The position numbers were made by a program, and so were the translations under genes. A DNA stretch of 36,826 nt from Myxococcales bacterium (GTDB lineage Bacteria; Myxococcota; Myxococcia; Myxococcales; Myxococcaceae). Positions 7,718 through 15,250 of the stretch are shown here, piece after piece. The number at the start of each line of letters is the position of its first letter. Positions within the stretch are counted from its first letter, which is position 1. The stretch covers positions 1 through 36,826 of the forward strand of contig JAUXRI010000350.1 in NCBI GenBank assembly GCA_030681895.1, given 5' to 3'. Below the pieces are notes generated by a model. That model searched no databases and was not told the DNA's origin. It worked only from the letters and a program-made list of their open reading frames with translations.

Positions 7718-8278
7718 ATGGCTTCCGATACCGACATCGCTCCGATTCTCACCACCCGCCGCGACGAGGCGACGGGGTTCCTTCAGAAGGTCGTCTCGAA
7801 GGGCCTGGGATGGGCGCGCAAGTACTCGCTCTTCACCTACCCGTACTCCACCGCCTGCTGCGCCATGGAGTACATGTCCGTCGCGGCGAGCCGCTACGAC
7901 ATCTCGCGCTTCGGCGCCGAGTTCCCCCGCTTCTCGCCGCGCCAGGCCGATCTGCTGATGGTGGTCGGCACCATCAACCTGAAGCAGGCGCCCATTCTCA
8001 AGCGCGTCTACGAGCAGATGACCGAGCCGAAGTGGGTCGTCGCGTTCGGCGTGTGCGCTTCGTCGGGCGGGTTCTACGACAACTACGCCGTGCTCCAGGG
8101 CATCGACCGCATCATCCCCGTCGACGTCTACATTCCCGGCTGCCCGCCGCGCCCTGAGCAGGTGCTCGACGGTCTGGTGATGCTGCAGGAAAAGATCGCG
8201 AACGAGCACCACAGCCTCGGCAACAAGCAGAAGATCACCGAGCGCCCGGGCTACCGCGACATCGTCTTGTCGAAGTGA
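7718..8278 (+). CDS. nuoB: NADH-quinone oxidoreductase subunit B
   Basis: The 186-aa NuoB/PSST subunit carries cluster N2, the last iron-sulphur centre before the quinone. The four ligands are visible as the tandem C47-C48 (STACCAMEYM), C113 (GVCASSGGF) and C142 (IPGCPPRPE). The family motif SRYDISRFGAEFPRFSPRQADLL is intact. A GGAGA ribosome site precedes the ATG. The following gene is not nuoC: a 242-bp gap with a terminator-like structure comes next, so the rest of complex I must be encoded elsewhere. Confidence 0.95.
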   Translation: MASDTDIAPILTTRRDEATGFLQKVVSKGLGWARKYSLFTYPYSTACCAMEYMSVAASRYDISRFGAEFPRFSPRQADLLMVVGTINLKQAPILKRVYEQMTEPKWVVAFGVCASSGGFYDNYAVLQGIDRIIPVDVYIPGCPPRPEQVLDGLVMLQEKIANEHHSLGNKQKITERPGYRDIVLSK

Positions 8279-8325
8279 CGAGACGCGCTCCAGCGCTCCG
8301 CACGCCCGTCATTCCAGACCTCGTG

Positions 8326-8362
8326 GACCCCTGCTTCGGGCCTGGCCCGTGAGCGTGGGGTC
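8326..8362 (+). terminator. Nested inverted repeat after nuoB
   Basis: An outer 6-bp stem (GACCCC at 8326-8331 with GGGGTC at 8357-8362) encloses an inner 5-bp hairpin (CGGGC at 8337-8341 with GCCCG at 8345-8349). It lies 48 bases after the nuoB stop, in the 242-bp gap before the next gene. No T-run follows, so transcription termination is plausible but not proven. The rest of the gap up to the promoter at 8467 shows nothing recognisable. Confidence 0.4.
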
Positions 8363-8466
8363 TGTCTGCGACCGTGGGCGGTGCGCGTCTCGCCTTACGT
8401 CCGCGCGACCGGCGTGCTCGTCCGGTCCGCCCGCAACACTTCGGAACGCCGCGGCGTCACCCCGCC

Positions 8467-8494
8467 TTGCTTCTCCGACGCGCCGCGTTATATG
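8467..8494 (+). promoter_or_regulatory. Sigma70-like promoter for the phasin-like genes
   Basis: TTGCTT at 8467-8472 and TATATG at 8489-8494 are separated by 16 bases, close to the housekeeping consensus. The predicted transcription start, about 8500, lies just before the strong ribosome site AAGGAGGAG (8503-8511) and the ATG at 8521. Confidence 0.5.
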
Positions 8495-8520
8495 CAGTGC
8501 GTCAAGGAGGAGTACCGCAC

Positions 8521-8886
8521 ATGAAGACTGCCACCAGGAAGCCCGTGACCGCTGTTGCCGCCCAACGACTCAATGAGGGACTCGAGGCCGCGAAGAAGCA
8601 GCTCGCCGACGTGGAGAAGGACATCGTCACCGAAGCGAAGAAGCAGCGGAAGTCGATCGAGAAGGTGCTGACCCGCGTTCGCAGCGGCAACGATCTGAAG
8701 CAACTCGAGAAGCGCATCGCCTCGACCGCGACCGACCTGCGCAAGCGCGTGCTGCTGATGCCGCGTGAGGTGATGAACGCGCTGGGCGTCGCGACCTCTG
8801 ACGACATGGCGAAGCTCACCAAGAACCTCACGAAGCTCTCCAAGCGCGTCGACGAGCTCGCCAAGTCGCGCCAGACCTTCAGCTAA
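8521..8886 (+). CDS. Phasin-like coiled-coil protein
   Basis: A 121-aa highly charged, almost entirely helical protein. The C-terminal heptad segment (GVATSDDMAKLTKNLTKLSK then RVDELAKS) resembles the leucine-zipper-like tail of polyhydroxyalkanoate granule-associated proteins (PhaF/PhaI type), in which a short loop is followed by repeats ending in KRVDEL. The N-terminus is Lys/Arg/Ala rich, also seen in nucleoid-binding phasins, but no AAKP repeats are present. The start is well supported by the AAGGAGGAG ribosome site and the promoter upstream. The next gene encodes a second protein of the same style. Granule association is an inference; a generic coiled-coil scaffold is the alternative. 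Confidence 0.7.
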   Translation: MKTATRKPVTAVAAQRLNEGLEAAKKQLADVEKDIVTEAKKQRKSIEKVLTRVRSGNDLKQLEKRIASTATDLRKRVLLMPREVMNALGVATSDDMAKLTKNLTKLSKRVDELAKSRQTFS

Positions 8887-8966
8887 CCTCTCGTTCTTCC
8901 GGGCGGTTGGGCAGGTTCGGTGGCCCTTCCGCTCGGGTCGGTTAATGTGGTTAGAGGCCCTACTTC

Positions 8967-9314
8967 ATGGACACCCGACCACCACAACCGCCTCATGACC
9001 GGCGCTCCATCGCTGAATTCTTCCAGCAGGTGTGGAGCCAGGCGCTGGTCACCGTCTCTGGTGCCGAGGACGAAGCGGCCAAGCTGTTGGCGCGCGTTCA
9101 GGGCATGGCCGGCTGGAGCCAGGACGAGGTCAAGAAGCAGGTTCGGGAGTACTCCGACCGGCTGACCTCCCAGCGCCGCGACATGGAGAAGAAGGTCGAA
9201 GAGGCCGTGCGCGTCTCGCTTCAGCGCATGCGCGTGCCCCGCAAAGAAGAGATCGCTCAGCTGAACTCACGCCTCGACACCCTCAACAAGCGCATCGAGC
9301 ACCTCGCCAAGTGA
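8967..9314 (+). CDS. Phasin/PHA-granule-associated-like protein
   Basis: A 115-aa helical protein. Residues about 15-80 form an amphipathic helix bundle and the end (VPRKEEIAQLNSRLDTLNKR, then IEHLAK) matches the typical C-terminal coiled coil of phasin-family proteins, which begins with a Pro-x-Arg/Lys-Lys-Glu-Glu cap and continues with leucine heptads. It follows the other phasin-like gene by 80 bases, and its TGA overlaps the GTG of the lytic transglycosylase gene (GTGA), so those two are translationally coupled. Whether PHA or another storage granule is the partner cannot be seen here; no PHA synthase is in the window. Confidence 0.7.
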   Translation: MDTRPPQPPHDRRSIAEFFQQVWSQALVTVSGAEDEAAKLLARVQGMAGWSQDEVKKQVREYSDRLTSQRRDMEKKVEEAVRVSLQRMRVPRKEEIAQLNSRLDTLNKRIEHLAK

Positions 9315-10075
9315 CCGCAACCCTTGCCACCGACGTGGGAACGAGCCGGGCCACCAGGCCTCTGGTTCGTCACGGCCTGCGGTGGCTGGTGCGGTTGAGC
9401 CCGGGCGCGTCGACCGCCAGCGTCGTGGCCGTGCTGTCCGTCATGGCGCTCGCCTGGGCCGTCGCTCCCCTTGTGCAGCCAGTGACGCCCGTCATCCGTT
9501 TCGAGCCCATGGGCGTTCAGGTCGTCAGCCGCCCTGACTCCGAGCGCATCGACGCCGTGCTCGCCCGTCGCGGCCCCGGCCTCGGCCTTCGCCTGCGCCA
9601 ACAGCTCGCCGTCGCCATCTCGGAAGAAGCCCGCGCCGCCAACTTCGATCCGCTCCTCATCCTCGCCATCGTCGACGTCGAGTCCGAGTTCCGCGAGACC
9701 GCGGTGTCGAACATGAACGCTCGTGGCTTGATGCAGATTCAGCCGGTGACGCTCCAGTACGTCGCCGAGCGCGAAGGCATCAAGCTGACCGCGAGGGAGA
9801 TCGAAGCAGACCCCGCCCTGCGCGTGCGCCTGGGCATCCGGTACCTCAAGTACCTCTCGTCACGGTTCGGCAACGATCTCGACCTTGCGCTCATGGCCTA
9901 CAACGCCGGCCCCACGCGGGTGCAGCTGGCGGCCCGGCAGCGTGGGGAGCTCGAGCAGTTCCGCAACTACGTGCGCGCCGTTCGCCGGGAGTACGCGGTG
10001 CTCAAGCGGGAACACGGTGAGGCCGGTGACTGGGCCTTCGCTGCCCGCGAGTCCGCGCGCAGGCCCCAGCAATGA
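9311..10075 (+). CDS. SLT-family lytic transglycosylase
   Basis: The 254-aa protein has an N-terminal membrane anchor or uncleaved signal (about residues 34-56) and a soluble lytic transglycosylase domain (about 105-215). The catalytic glutamate is E124 in VDVESEFRETAVS; GLMQIQP (139-145) and AYNAGP (196-201) are the conserved SLT motifs. It would cleave the MurNAc-GlcNAc bond of peptidoglycan with 1,6-anhydro product, in the periplasm. The GTG at 9311 overlaps the previous stop and agrees with the domain start; the frame remains open upstream, but that part is antisense-like composition. The next gene starts in an ATGA overlap. Confidence 0.9.
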   Translation: MTATLATDVGTSRATRPLVRHGLRWLVRLSPGASTASVVAVLSVMALAWAVAPLVQPVTPVIRFEPMGVQVVSRPDSERIDAVLARRGPGLGLRLRQQLAVAISEEARAANFDPLLILAIVDVESEFRETAVSNMNARGLMQIQPVTLQYVAEREGIKLTAREIEADPALRVRLGIRYLKYLSSRFGNDLDLALMAYNAGPTRVQLAARQRGELEQFRNYVRAVRREYAVLKREHGEAGDWAFAARESARRPQQ

Positions 10076-10536
10076 CCGAGAAGTGCCTGCAGGAGACGTA
10101 CGCCCCGCACAACGCGTGCTTCGGCTGTGGCCCCTCGAACGAGAAGGGCCTGCGCATCCGCTCCTTCGCGAAGGGTGAGCAGGTCGTCGCCGAGTGGAAG
10201 CCCGAGCCACACCACGAGGCGTTTCCGGGCGTGCTCAACGGCGGCATCATCGGCTCGCTCCTCGACTGTCACTGCAACTGGACGGCGGCGTGGCACCTGA
10301 TGAACGAACGCAAGGCCAGCAGCCCTCCGTGCACCGTGACGGCTGACTACGCGATTGTCCTCAAGCGCCCCTGCCCGACCGATGTCCCGCTCTCGATCTC
10401 GGCGAAGGTCGTCGAGTCCGACGGCACCAAGGTCGTCGTCGAAGGCGTGCTCGAGGCCGGCGGCAAGGTGCGGGCGACGTGCAAAGGCACCTTCGTGGCG
10501 GTCGAACCGGGGCATCCCGCGTACCATCGCTGGTAG
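10072..10536 (+). CDS. PaaI-like hotdog-fold thioesterase
   Basis: The 154-aa protein carries the N-terminal signature CFGCGPSNEKGLRIR (16-30) and the hotdog-helix motif GVLNGGIIGSLLDCHCNWTA (53-72), with D65 in the position of the usual catalytic acid. It is expected to hydrolyse an acyl-CoA or aryl-CoA thioester in the cytoplasm; the substrate cannot be read from sequence. Its ATG overlaps the stop of the transglycosylase gene by four bases (ATGA). Because the window's menaquinone genes lack a DHNA-CoA thioesterase, that role is conceivable, but nothing here ties this gene to it, and it is 15 kb away from them. Confidence 0.8.
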   Translation: MTEKCLQETYAPHNACFGCGPSNEKGLRIRSFAKGEQVVAEWKPEPHHEAFPGVLNGGIIGSLLDCHCNWTAAWHLMNERKASSPPCTVTADYAIVLKRPCPTDVPLSISAKVVESDGTKVVVEGVLEAGGKVRATCKGTFVAVEPGHPAYHRW

Positions 10537-11199
10537 GTGACGACGGCCACGCTCCTCGCGCTCGTGTTGACGGCGGCTCCTCCCGAGCCCGGGCGCTGGT
10601 TTCCCGTCTCGGCGCGCGGCGGCTTCACGGCGTTCCTCTCGACGGCGACCGGGAGCCCGACCATCGGCGCCGATCTCGAGGTACTCGCGAACGTTGGGAC
10701 GCCGGGGACGGGCCCTCTCCCCTTCGCCCACCAGGGCTTCGTCTTCGGGGCAGGCGTGCGCGGCTTCTTCGGCGGCTCCCCGTGGACGGCGTGTGACTGG
10801 TGCCTTTCCCGGCTGACGTTGGGCCCGGTGGCGCGGCTCAGCTACGTGGTGAGCGATCGGCTTCAGGGCGCGACGGTGCCTGATGCGGCCCTCTGGCTCC
10901 AGGTCAGCCCCCAGCTCGTGCGCGAGAACCTGCCTGACGCGCCGTTGATGCCTGGCGGCAGCCGGCTCGCCTTCGCCGTACGCGTCGATCTCGGCGTCAC
11001 CCTCGTCACCTGGACGCTGTCGCTCTTCAAGCTGGTGGGCCTCATTCACGACGAAGGCTCGGTCGAGGTCGGCGCCGCGACGTTGCCGCTGTTCGCCCTG
11101 GCCTTCATCAACCACCTGGCGCTCTCGTGGGAGTGGTCCGGAGCGGCCGTTTCCATGAGCAGTCACCGGTTCGGGGCTACCATCGGCTCCAGCTTCTGA
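10537..11199 (+). CDS. Exported protein of unknown function, possibly outer-membrane
   Basis: The 220-aa product starts at a GTG directly abutting the previous stop (TAGGTG). It opens with a short signal peptide (TTATLLALVLTAAPPEP) and continues with alternating amphipathic stretches rich in Gly, Phe, Leu and Ser (for example GFVFGAGVRGFFGGSPW), ending with GATIGSSF, a terminal phenylalanine that is usual for outer-membrane beta-barrels. A CDWC pair lies near residue 88. I cannot name a family. It appears to be the last member of the 8967-11199 coupled run, followed by a 12-base gap and a new ribosome site. Confidence 0.6.
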   Translation: MTTATLLALVLTAAPPEPGRWFPVSARGGFTAFLSTATGSPTIGADLEVLANVGTPGTGPLPFAHQGFVFGAGVRGFFGGSPWTACDWCLSRLTLGPVARLSYVVSDRLQGATVPDAALWLQVSPQLVRENLPDAPLMPGGSRLAFAVRVDLGVTLVTWTLSLFKLVGLIHDEGSVEVGAATLPLFALAFINHLALSWEWSGAAVSMSSHRFGATIGSSF

Positions 11200-11211
11200 A
11201 CTGGAGAGCCC

Positions 11212-13458
11212 ATGGCCAACCCCCGCGCCGACGTCACCAGCCGCAGCCGCGCTGAAGACACCTTCGAGGCCGGCGTTCACGCTGACGCCGAGATCGGCTC
11301 CATCGACGTCGGCCTCGCGGTACAGCCCGACGCGATCGGCATCGTCATCGACGCGCCGGTGGTGGGCCAGCTCAAGGTGGCGCTCGAGATTCAAGCCGAC
11401 GGCACCACGCGGCTGGCCTCGATGCAGCGACGGCTCGCCGACGGCAGCCAGGCCAACGTCCCGCCCGTCGTGGTGGTCGACGAGACCCGGGTGCTCCAGC
11501 TCGAGGGACAGCTCGATCAGCAGCGGCAGGAGCTGGCGACGGCGCTGGAGCGCTTCGAGCGGGTGCAGGCGCAGACGATCACCGAGCGCGATGACGCCCG
11601 CGAGCGCGCCGAGGTGCACCACGAGAACGAGACGGCGCTGCAGGCCACCATCGACGAGCACGTGCGCACCATCACGCGCCTCGAGGGTGAGCTGACGGCA
11701 GCCCGGAACCAGGTGGCGGAGGAGAAGGAGAACCGCCTGCAGGTGTTGGGGGAGCGCGAGAAGGCGCGGGCCGAGCTCGATCGCATGCGGCAGGAGCAGG
11801 ACGCGGGCTCCGCCGTGCTGATGCGCGAGGTGTCGGAGGCGCGGGCCGCTCGTGACGCGGCAGAGGGCGAACGGGGGCTCATCTCGAAGGAGCTCACCGA
11901 GCTCTCGGCCGCCCTCACCGTGCGCAGCGACGAGCTCAAGACGCTGACGACCGAGCGCGATGGACTGGTGCTCCAGCTCTCGACGGCGACTGGCGCGCTG
12001 GAGCGACTCCGAGCCACGCAGGATGCCGGCGAGAGCCAGAAGTCGGAGCTGCAAGCCCAGCTCGACGCGCTCACCACCAGCCTGACGCAGGCCGAGGGCG
12101 CGCGAGATCTCGCAGGCGAACGCCTGGCGGCGCTGGAGCAGCAGGCCGAGTCGACGATCGCCGAGCTCACCACCGCGCGCGCCGAGCTGCGGGCCGCGAA
12201 CGAGCGCATCACCACGCTGGAGACCGATCTCCAGCAGACCCGCGCGACGCTCGAGGAGAAGTCGTCGTCGCTGGAGCAGGCCTTCGCACAAGCGGCGGAG
12301 CTCGAGCAGGCCCGCACGCACATCGACCAGTTGACCGCGGAGCTCGCGCAGAAGCACGAGCAGCTCACCGCCACCGAGTCGGGCGTCACCGCGACGTCGG
12401 AGCAGGTCACCGCGCTGACAGCCCAGGTGGCCCAGCTCGAAGCCGACCTGGAGCAACGAGCGCACTCGCTGGCCGAGACAATCGCCCAGCTGGAGGTTGC
12501 CCGCGCCGAGCTCGACCAGGGAGTCCAGGCAGTCGCCGAGCTCACCGCGGAGCGCGAGACCGTTCGTGCAGAGCTGTCGGACGTGGTGGCCCAACGAGAC
12601 ACGGCGATCGCGGAGCGAGACACCGTCCGCGCCGAGCTGGAGCAGGGATCAACGGACGCCACTGCCCAACGCGACGCCGCGCTGGCCGAGCGTGACGCCC
12701 TGCGCGCCGAACTCGACCAAGGCGCCTCGGACGCCACCGCCCAACGTGATGCCGCGCTCGCCGAGCGTGACGCCCTGCGCGCCGAGGTCGATCAGGGGGC
12801 CTCGGACGCCACTGCCCAACGCGATGCCGCGCTGGCCGAGCGTGATGCCCTCCGTGCCGAGCTCGATCAGGGCGCCCAGGCGCTCGCCGCCGCGCTCGCG
12901 GAGCTCGAAGCAAACAAGGCCGAGGCAGCGACCGCGATCGCCGAGTGGCAAGCCGCGCTCGAGAAGGAGAAGGCCGATCTCGAAGAAGCCCGCGGCGTCG
13001 CCAAGACGTTGAAGGACCGCGCCGAGAAGGCCGTCTCCGAACGTGACGAAGCCCGCACCGTCGCCAAGACGCTGCACCAGCGAATGGGAACGAGTGGCGC
13101 TCCGGCCGACGCGTTCAAGAAAGAGATCAAGGAACTCCGCGACACGCTCGATCACGAACGTGCGCTCGCCGCGAAGCTCGTCACCGACCGTGACCGCGCC
13201 ACCCAGCAGGTCGAAGCGCTCCAGCGCATGATCGAGCAGGAGCGCAGCAACCGCGTGAAGGCCGTCGCCGAGCGTGACGAGTACAAGAGCCGCTTCCGCG
13301 CGCTCACCTCGGAGGCGCCACCGCGCACGCCCGCGGACAGCGGAGAGACGACGCAGAGCTACGTCCTCACCTCCACCGATCCCAACGTGCCCATTCAAAG
13401 CGTCGAGCACCCCGAGACACCCACCTCACCGATGCCCGCGACGCCCCGGAAGAAGTAA
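11212..13458 (+). CDS. Long coiled-coil protein with internal tandem repeats
   Basis: The 748-aa protein has a distinct about 85-residue N-terminal region (SIDVGLAVQPDAIGIVIDAP and after) that I do not recognise, followed by about 600 residues of almost continuous heptad coiled coil rich in Ala, Glu, Gln and Arg. Residues about 460-555 contain four 25-residue repeats built on AQRDAALAERDALRAELDQG. The last about 50 residues are Pro/Thr/Ser rich and disordered, ending in RKK. No signal peptide or membrane span is visible, so it should be cytoplasmic. GGAGAG precedes the ATG. Filament-forming or scaffold functions fit the architecture, but none is shown by sequence. Confidence 0.75.
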   Translation: MANPRADVTSRSRAEDTFEAGVHADAEIGSIDVGLAVQPDAIGIVIDAPVVGQLKVALEIQADGTTRLASMQRRLADGSQANVPPVVVVDETRVLQLEGQLDQQRQELATALERFERVQAQTITERDDARERAEVHHENETALQATIDEHVRTITRLEGELTAARNQVAEEKENRLQVLGEREKARAELDRMRQEQDAGSAVLMREVSEARAARDAAEGERGLISKELTELSAALTVRSDELKTLTTERDGLVLQLSTATGALERLRATQDAGESQKSELQAQLDALTTSLTQAEGARDLAGERLAALEQQAESTIAELTTARAELRAANERITTLETDLQQTRATLEEKSSSLEQAFAQAAELEQARTHIDQLTAELAQKHEQLTATESGVTATSEQVTALTAQVAQLEADLEQRAHSLAETIAQLEVARAELDQGVQAVAELTAERETVRAELSDVVAQRDTAIAERDTVRAELEQGSTDATAQRDAALAERDALRAELDQGASDATAQRDAALAERDALRAEVDQGASDATAQRDAALAERDALRAELDQGAQALAAALAELEANKAEAATAIAEWQAALEKEKADLEEARGVAKTLKDRAEKAVSERDEARTVAKTLHQRMGTSGAPADAFKKEIKELRDTLDHERALAAKLVTDRDRATQQVEALQRMIEQERSNRVKAVAERDEYKSRFRALTSEAPPRTPADSGETTQSYVLTSTDPNVPIQSVEHPETPTSPMPATPRKK
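12589..12876 (+). repeat. 75-bp in-frame tandem repeat, about 3.8 copies
   Basis: Units begin at 12589, 12664, 12739 and 12814, each starting GCCCAACG and encoding a 25-residue block around AQRDAALAERDALRAELDQG. Copies 2 to 4 are nearly identical in protein and differ mostly at third positions; copy 1 is more diverged. The 75-bp length preserves frame but 25 residues is not a multiple of seven, so each copy shifts the heptad phase. Confidence 0.9.
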
Positions 13459-13469
13459 ACACCCCAGCC

Positions 13470-14483
13470 GTGCGCCTGCCCCTCGCCTTCGCTCTCGTTG
13501 CTCCGCTGTGTGCCCTCGCCGACGCGCCCACCACCCAGGATGAATGGGAGGAAGCGGCGCAGTTCGACTGCATCGGGCCCGTCACCCACTTCGCGACGCC
13601 TGACGTGAAGGAGAAGGACGGCTTCCGCTACGAGTACACCGGCTCGACGGTGAAGCTGCGCCGCACGACGCCGAAGGCTGGCAAGCAGGTGCGCCTCGGC
13701 CTGCTCGCGGGCATCAAGGATCTCGACCCTGAGACCGTCGCCAGCGTCGCCCGCTTCCTCGCCGATTTCGAGAAGGCCGACGTCGACGCCGTGGTGATCG
13801 GCGGCGACACCTCGAGCGATCCCCAGGTCCTCGAGGACATCTACGCGCACCTCGCGAAGGCGACGAAGCGGCCGCTGCTGGTGATCGCCGGCAACATGGA
13901 GCGTGGCGCCTCGCTCAACTACGCGCTGACCAAAGTCCGCAAAGACACCGCCGCGACGAACCTGGTGAACATGGATCTGGTGCGCCGCGCCGACCTCGAC
14001 GGTGCCGACGTCGTCAGCCTCGGCGGGTACCACGACAAGGCATTCCTCCACCTCGCGGGTGGCTGCATCTACGCCGACAAACACATCGATCAGATCGAGA
14101 CCGCCGCGAAGGCTGCCGATGACGCCGTGGTGCTCCTCACGCACGGGCCGATGCGCCAGAAAGGCCAGCAGGCGCTCGACTACGTGCCTGGCGCAGAGAA
14201 CGTCGGAGACCCTCGCCTCACTGCGATCGTCAAGAGCGCGAAGATCGCCTTCGGCATCACCGGCCACATCCTCGAGGCCGCCGCGAAGGGCACCGATGTC
14301 ACCGGCAAGGTGCTGCCGCCGAAGAAGCCCCACCCTGCGCTCTTCGTGAACCAGGGGTCGGCGAACCCGCTGCCGTGGAAGATGAACGACGGCTCCACGG
14401 CGTACGGCCTCGCCGCGATTCTCACCATCGATGGGAAGAACGGATCCTACGAGGTGCTGCGTGGGCCGAAGCCGACGAAGTGA
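13470..14483 (+). CDS. Exported metallophosphoesterase-like protein with degenerate active site
   Basis: The 337-aa product starts at GTG with a signal peptide (MRLPLAFALVAPLCALADA). The body has a calcineurin-like phosphoesterase layout: beta-strand VRLGLLAGIKD (75-84), VVIGGDTSSD (108-117), VIAGNMERG (138-146), VLLTHGPM (221-228), FGITGHILEA (261-270) and VNQGSANP (293-300). However, the first DxH is absent (AGIKD), the usual GNH[DE] reads GNME, and the final GHxH reads GHIL. It is therefore either a pseudoenzyme or an unusual variant of this fold. It is a periplasmic protein by its leader, with a 43-base gap to the CAP-domain gene. Confidence 0.7.
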   Translation: MRLPLAFALVAPLCALADAPTTQDEWEEAAQFDCIGPVTHFATPDVKEKDGFRYEYTGSTVKLRRTTPKAGKQVRLGLLAGIKDLDPETVASVARFLADFEKADVDAVVIGGDTSSDPQVLEDIYAHLAKATKRPLLVIAGNMERGASLNYALTKVRKDTAATNLVNMDLVRRADLDGADVVSLGGYHDKAFLHLAGGCIYADKHIDQIETAAKAADDAVVLLTHGPMRQKGQQALDYVPGAENVGDPRLTAIVKSAKIAFGITGHILEAAAKGTDVTGKVLPPKKPHPALFVNQGSANPLPWKMNDGSTAYGLAAILTIDGKNGSYEVLRGPKPTK

Positions 14484-14526
14484 GCTATGTGGTGACGGCG
14501 AGGTCCGAGCCGGTCGGAACAGACGC

Positions 14527-15249
14527 ATGATGATTCGAGCAGGGCTGACCTCACTCCTCCTGGGCCTCGCCGCGTGCACGCCTGCACCGATCGGTGACTG
14601 CAGTCCACGCAACTGTCTGGGCTGCTGCGATGCCCTCGGCCAATGCAAGGGTGGCACGGCGAACGACGCGTGTGGCGCGGGCGGGTTCAGCTGTCTGGCG
14701 TGTGGTGTGGGCCAGCGCTGCGGCGGCACGACGTCGTGCGAGTTCGATCCCAACGCGCCTCGAGCTGGGGGCAGCGCAGGCACGGGCGGTGGAGCCGGTG
14801 GCGGCGGCGTCGCGACCTTCGAGCAGGAGTACGTCAACGCCCACAACGCCGCGCGCCGTCGAGCGACGCCCGTCCCCAACCCTGCCCTGCCCGACGTCTC
14901 GTGGGACACCGCGACCGCCGCGTTCGCCAAAGAAGGCGCCGACCGCTGCATCTTCAGTCACCGGCAACAGAGCCAGTACGGTGAGAACCTTCACGCCAGC
15001 ACCGCCGAGTCGACCCCCACCGAGGTCGTCGACGGCTGGGACAGCGAGAAGCGCTTCTACACATACGCGACGGATGCCTGCTCCAACGTGTGCGGCCACT
15101 ACACGCAGGTGGTGTGGCGAACGAGCGTGAAGATCGGCTGCGCCGTCGCGCTGTGCACGACCAACTCGCCCTTCGGGAACGGGCCCTGGTACCTGTCGGC
15201 CTGCAACTACTCGCCGCCCGGCAACTTCGTGGGCCGGAAGCCGTACTGA
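14527..15249 (+). CDS. CAP-domain (SCP/PR-1) lipoprotein
   Basis: The 240-aa lipoprotein has signal and lipobox LAAC (C17), a ten-cysteine module (C25 to C71), a Gly-rich linker (about 80-96), and a CAP domain from about 97 to the end. CAP motifs are seen as NAHNAARRR (104-112), YGENLHA (151-157), CGHYTQVVWRTSVKIGC (189-205) and the terminal ACNYSPPGNFVGRKPY; the conserved His/Glu cavity residues H106, E153 and H191 are present. CAP proteins are secreted and bind lipids or act as defence or virulence factors; the bacterial role is unclear. The Cys module recurs in the lipoprotein encoded at 24215-25075. The next gene starts one base after the stop. Confidence 0.88.
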   Translation: MMIRAGLTSLLLGLAACTPAPIGDCSPRNCLGCCDALGQCKGGTANDACGAGGFSCLACGVGQRCGGTTSCEFDPNAPRAGGSAGTGGGAGGGGVATFEQEYVNAHNAARRRATPVPNPALPDVSWDTATAAFAKEGADRCIFSHRQQSQYGENLHASTAESTPTEVVDGWDSEKRFYTYATDACSNVCGHYTQVVWRTSVKIGCAVALCTTNSPFGNGPWYLSACNYSPPGNFVGRKPY

Positions 15250-15250
15250 G

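Noticed and set aside
9967..12594. 875-codon minus-strand open frame opposite the coiled-coil and transglycosylase genes
   Set aside because: It mirrors genes with strong protein evidence on the plus strand. Its product is repetitive Arg/Leu/Gly-rich sequence with no domain, which is typical of the antisense of high-GC repeat-coding DNA.
12589..12888. Regular repeats considered as a CRISPR array
   Set aside because: The units are contiguous without unique spacers and keep one coding frame inside a coiled-coil gene.
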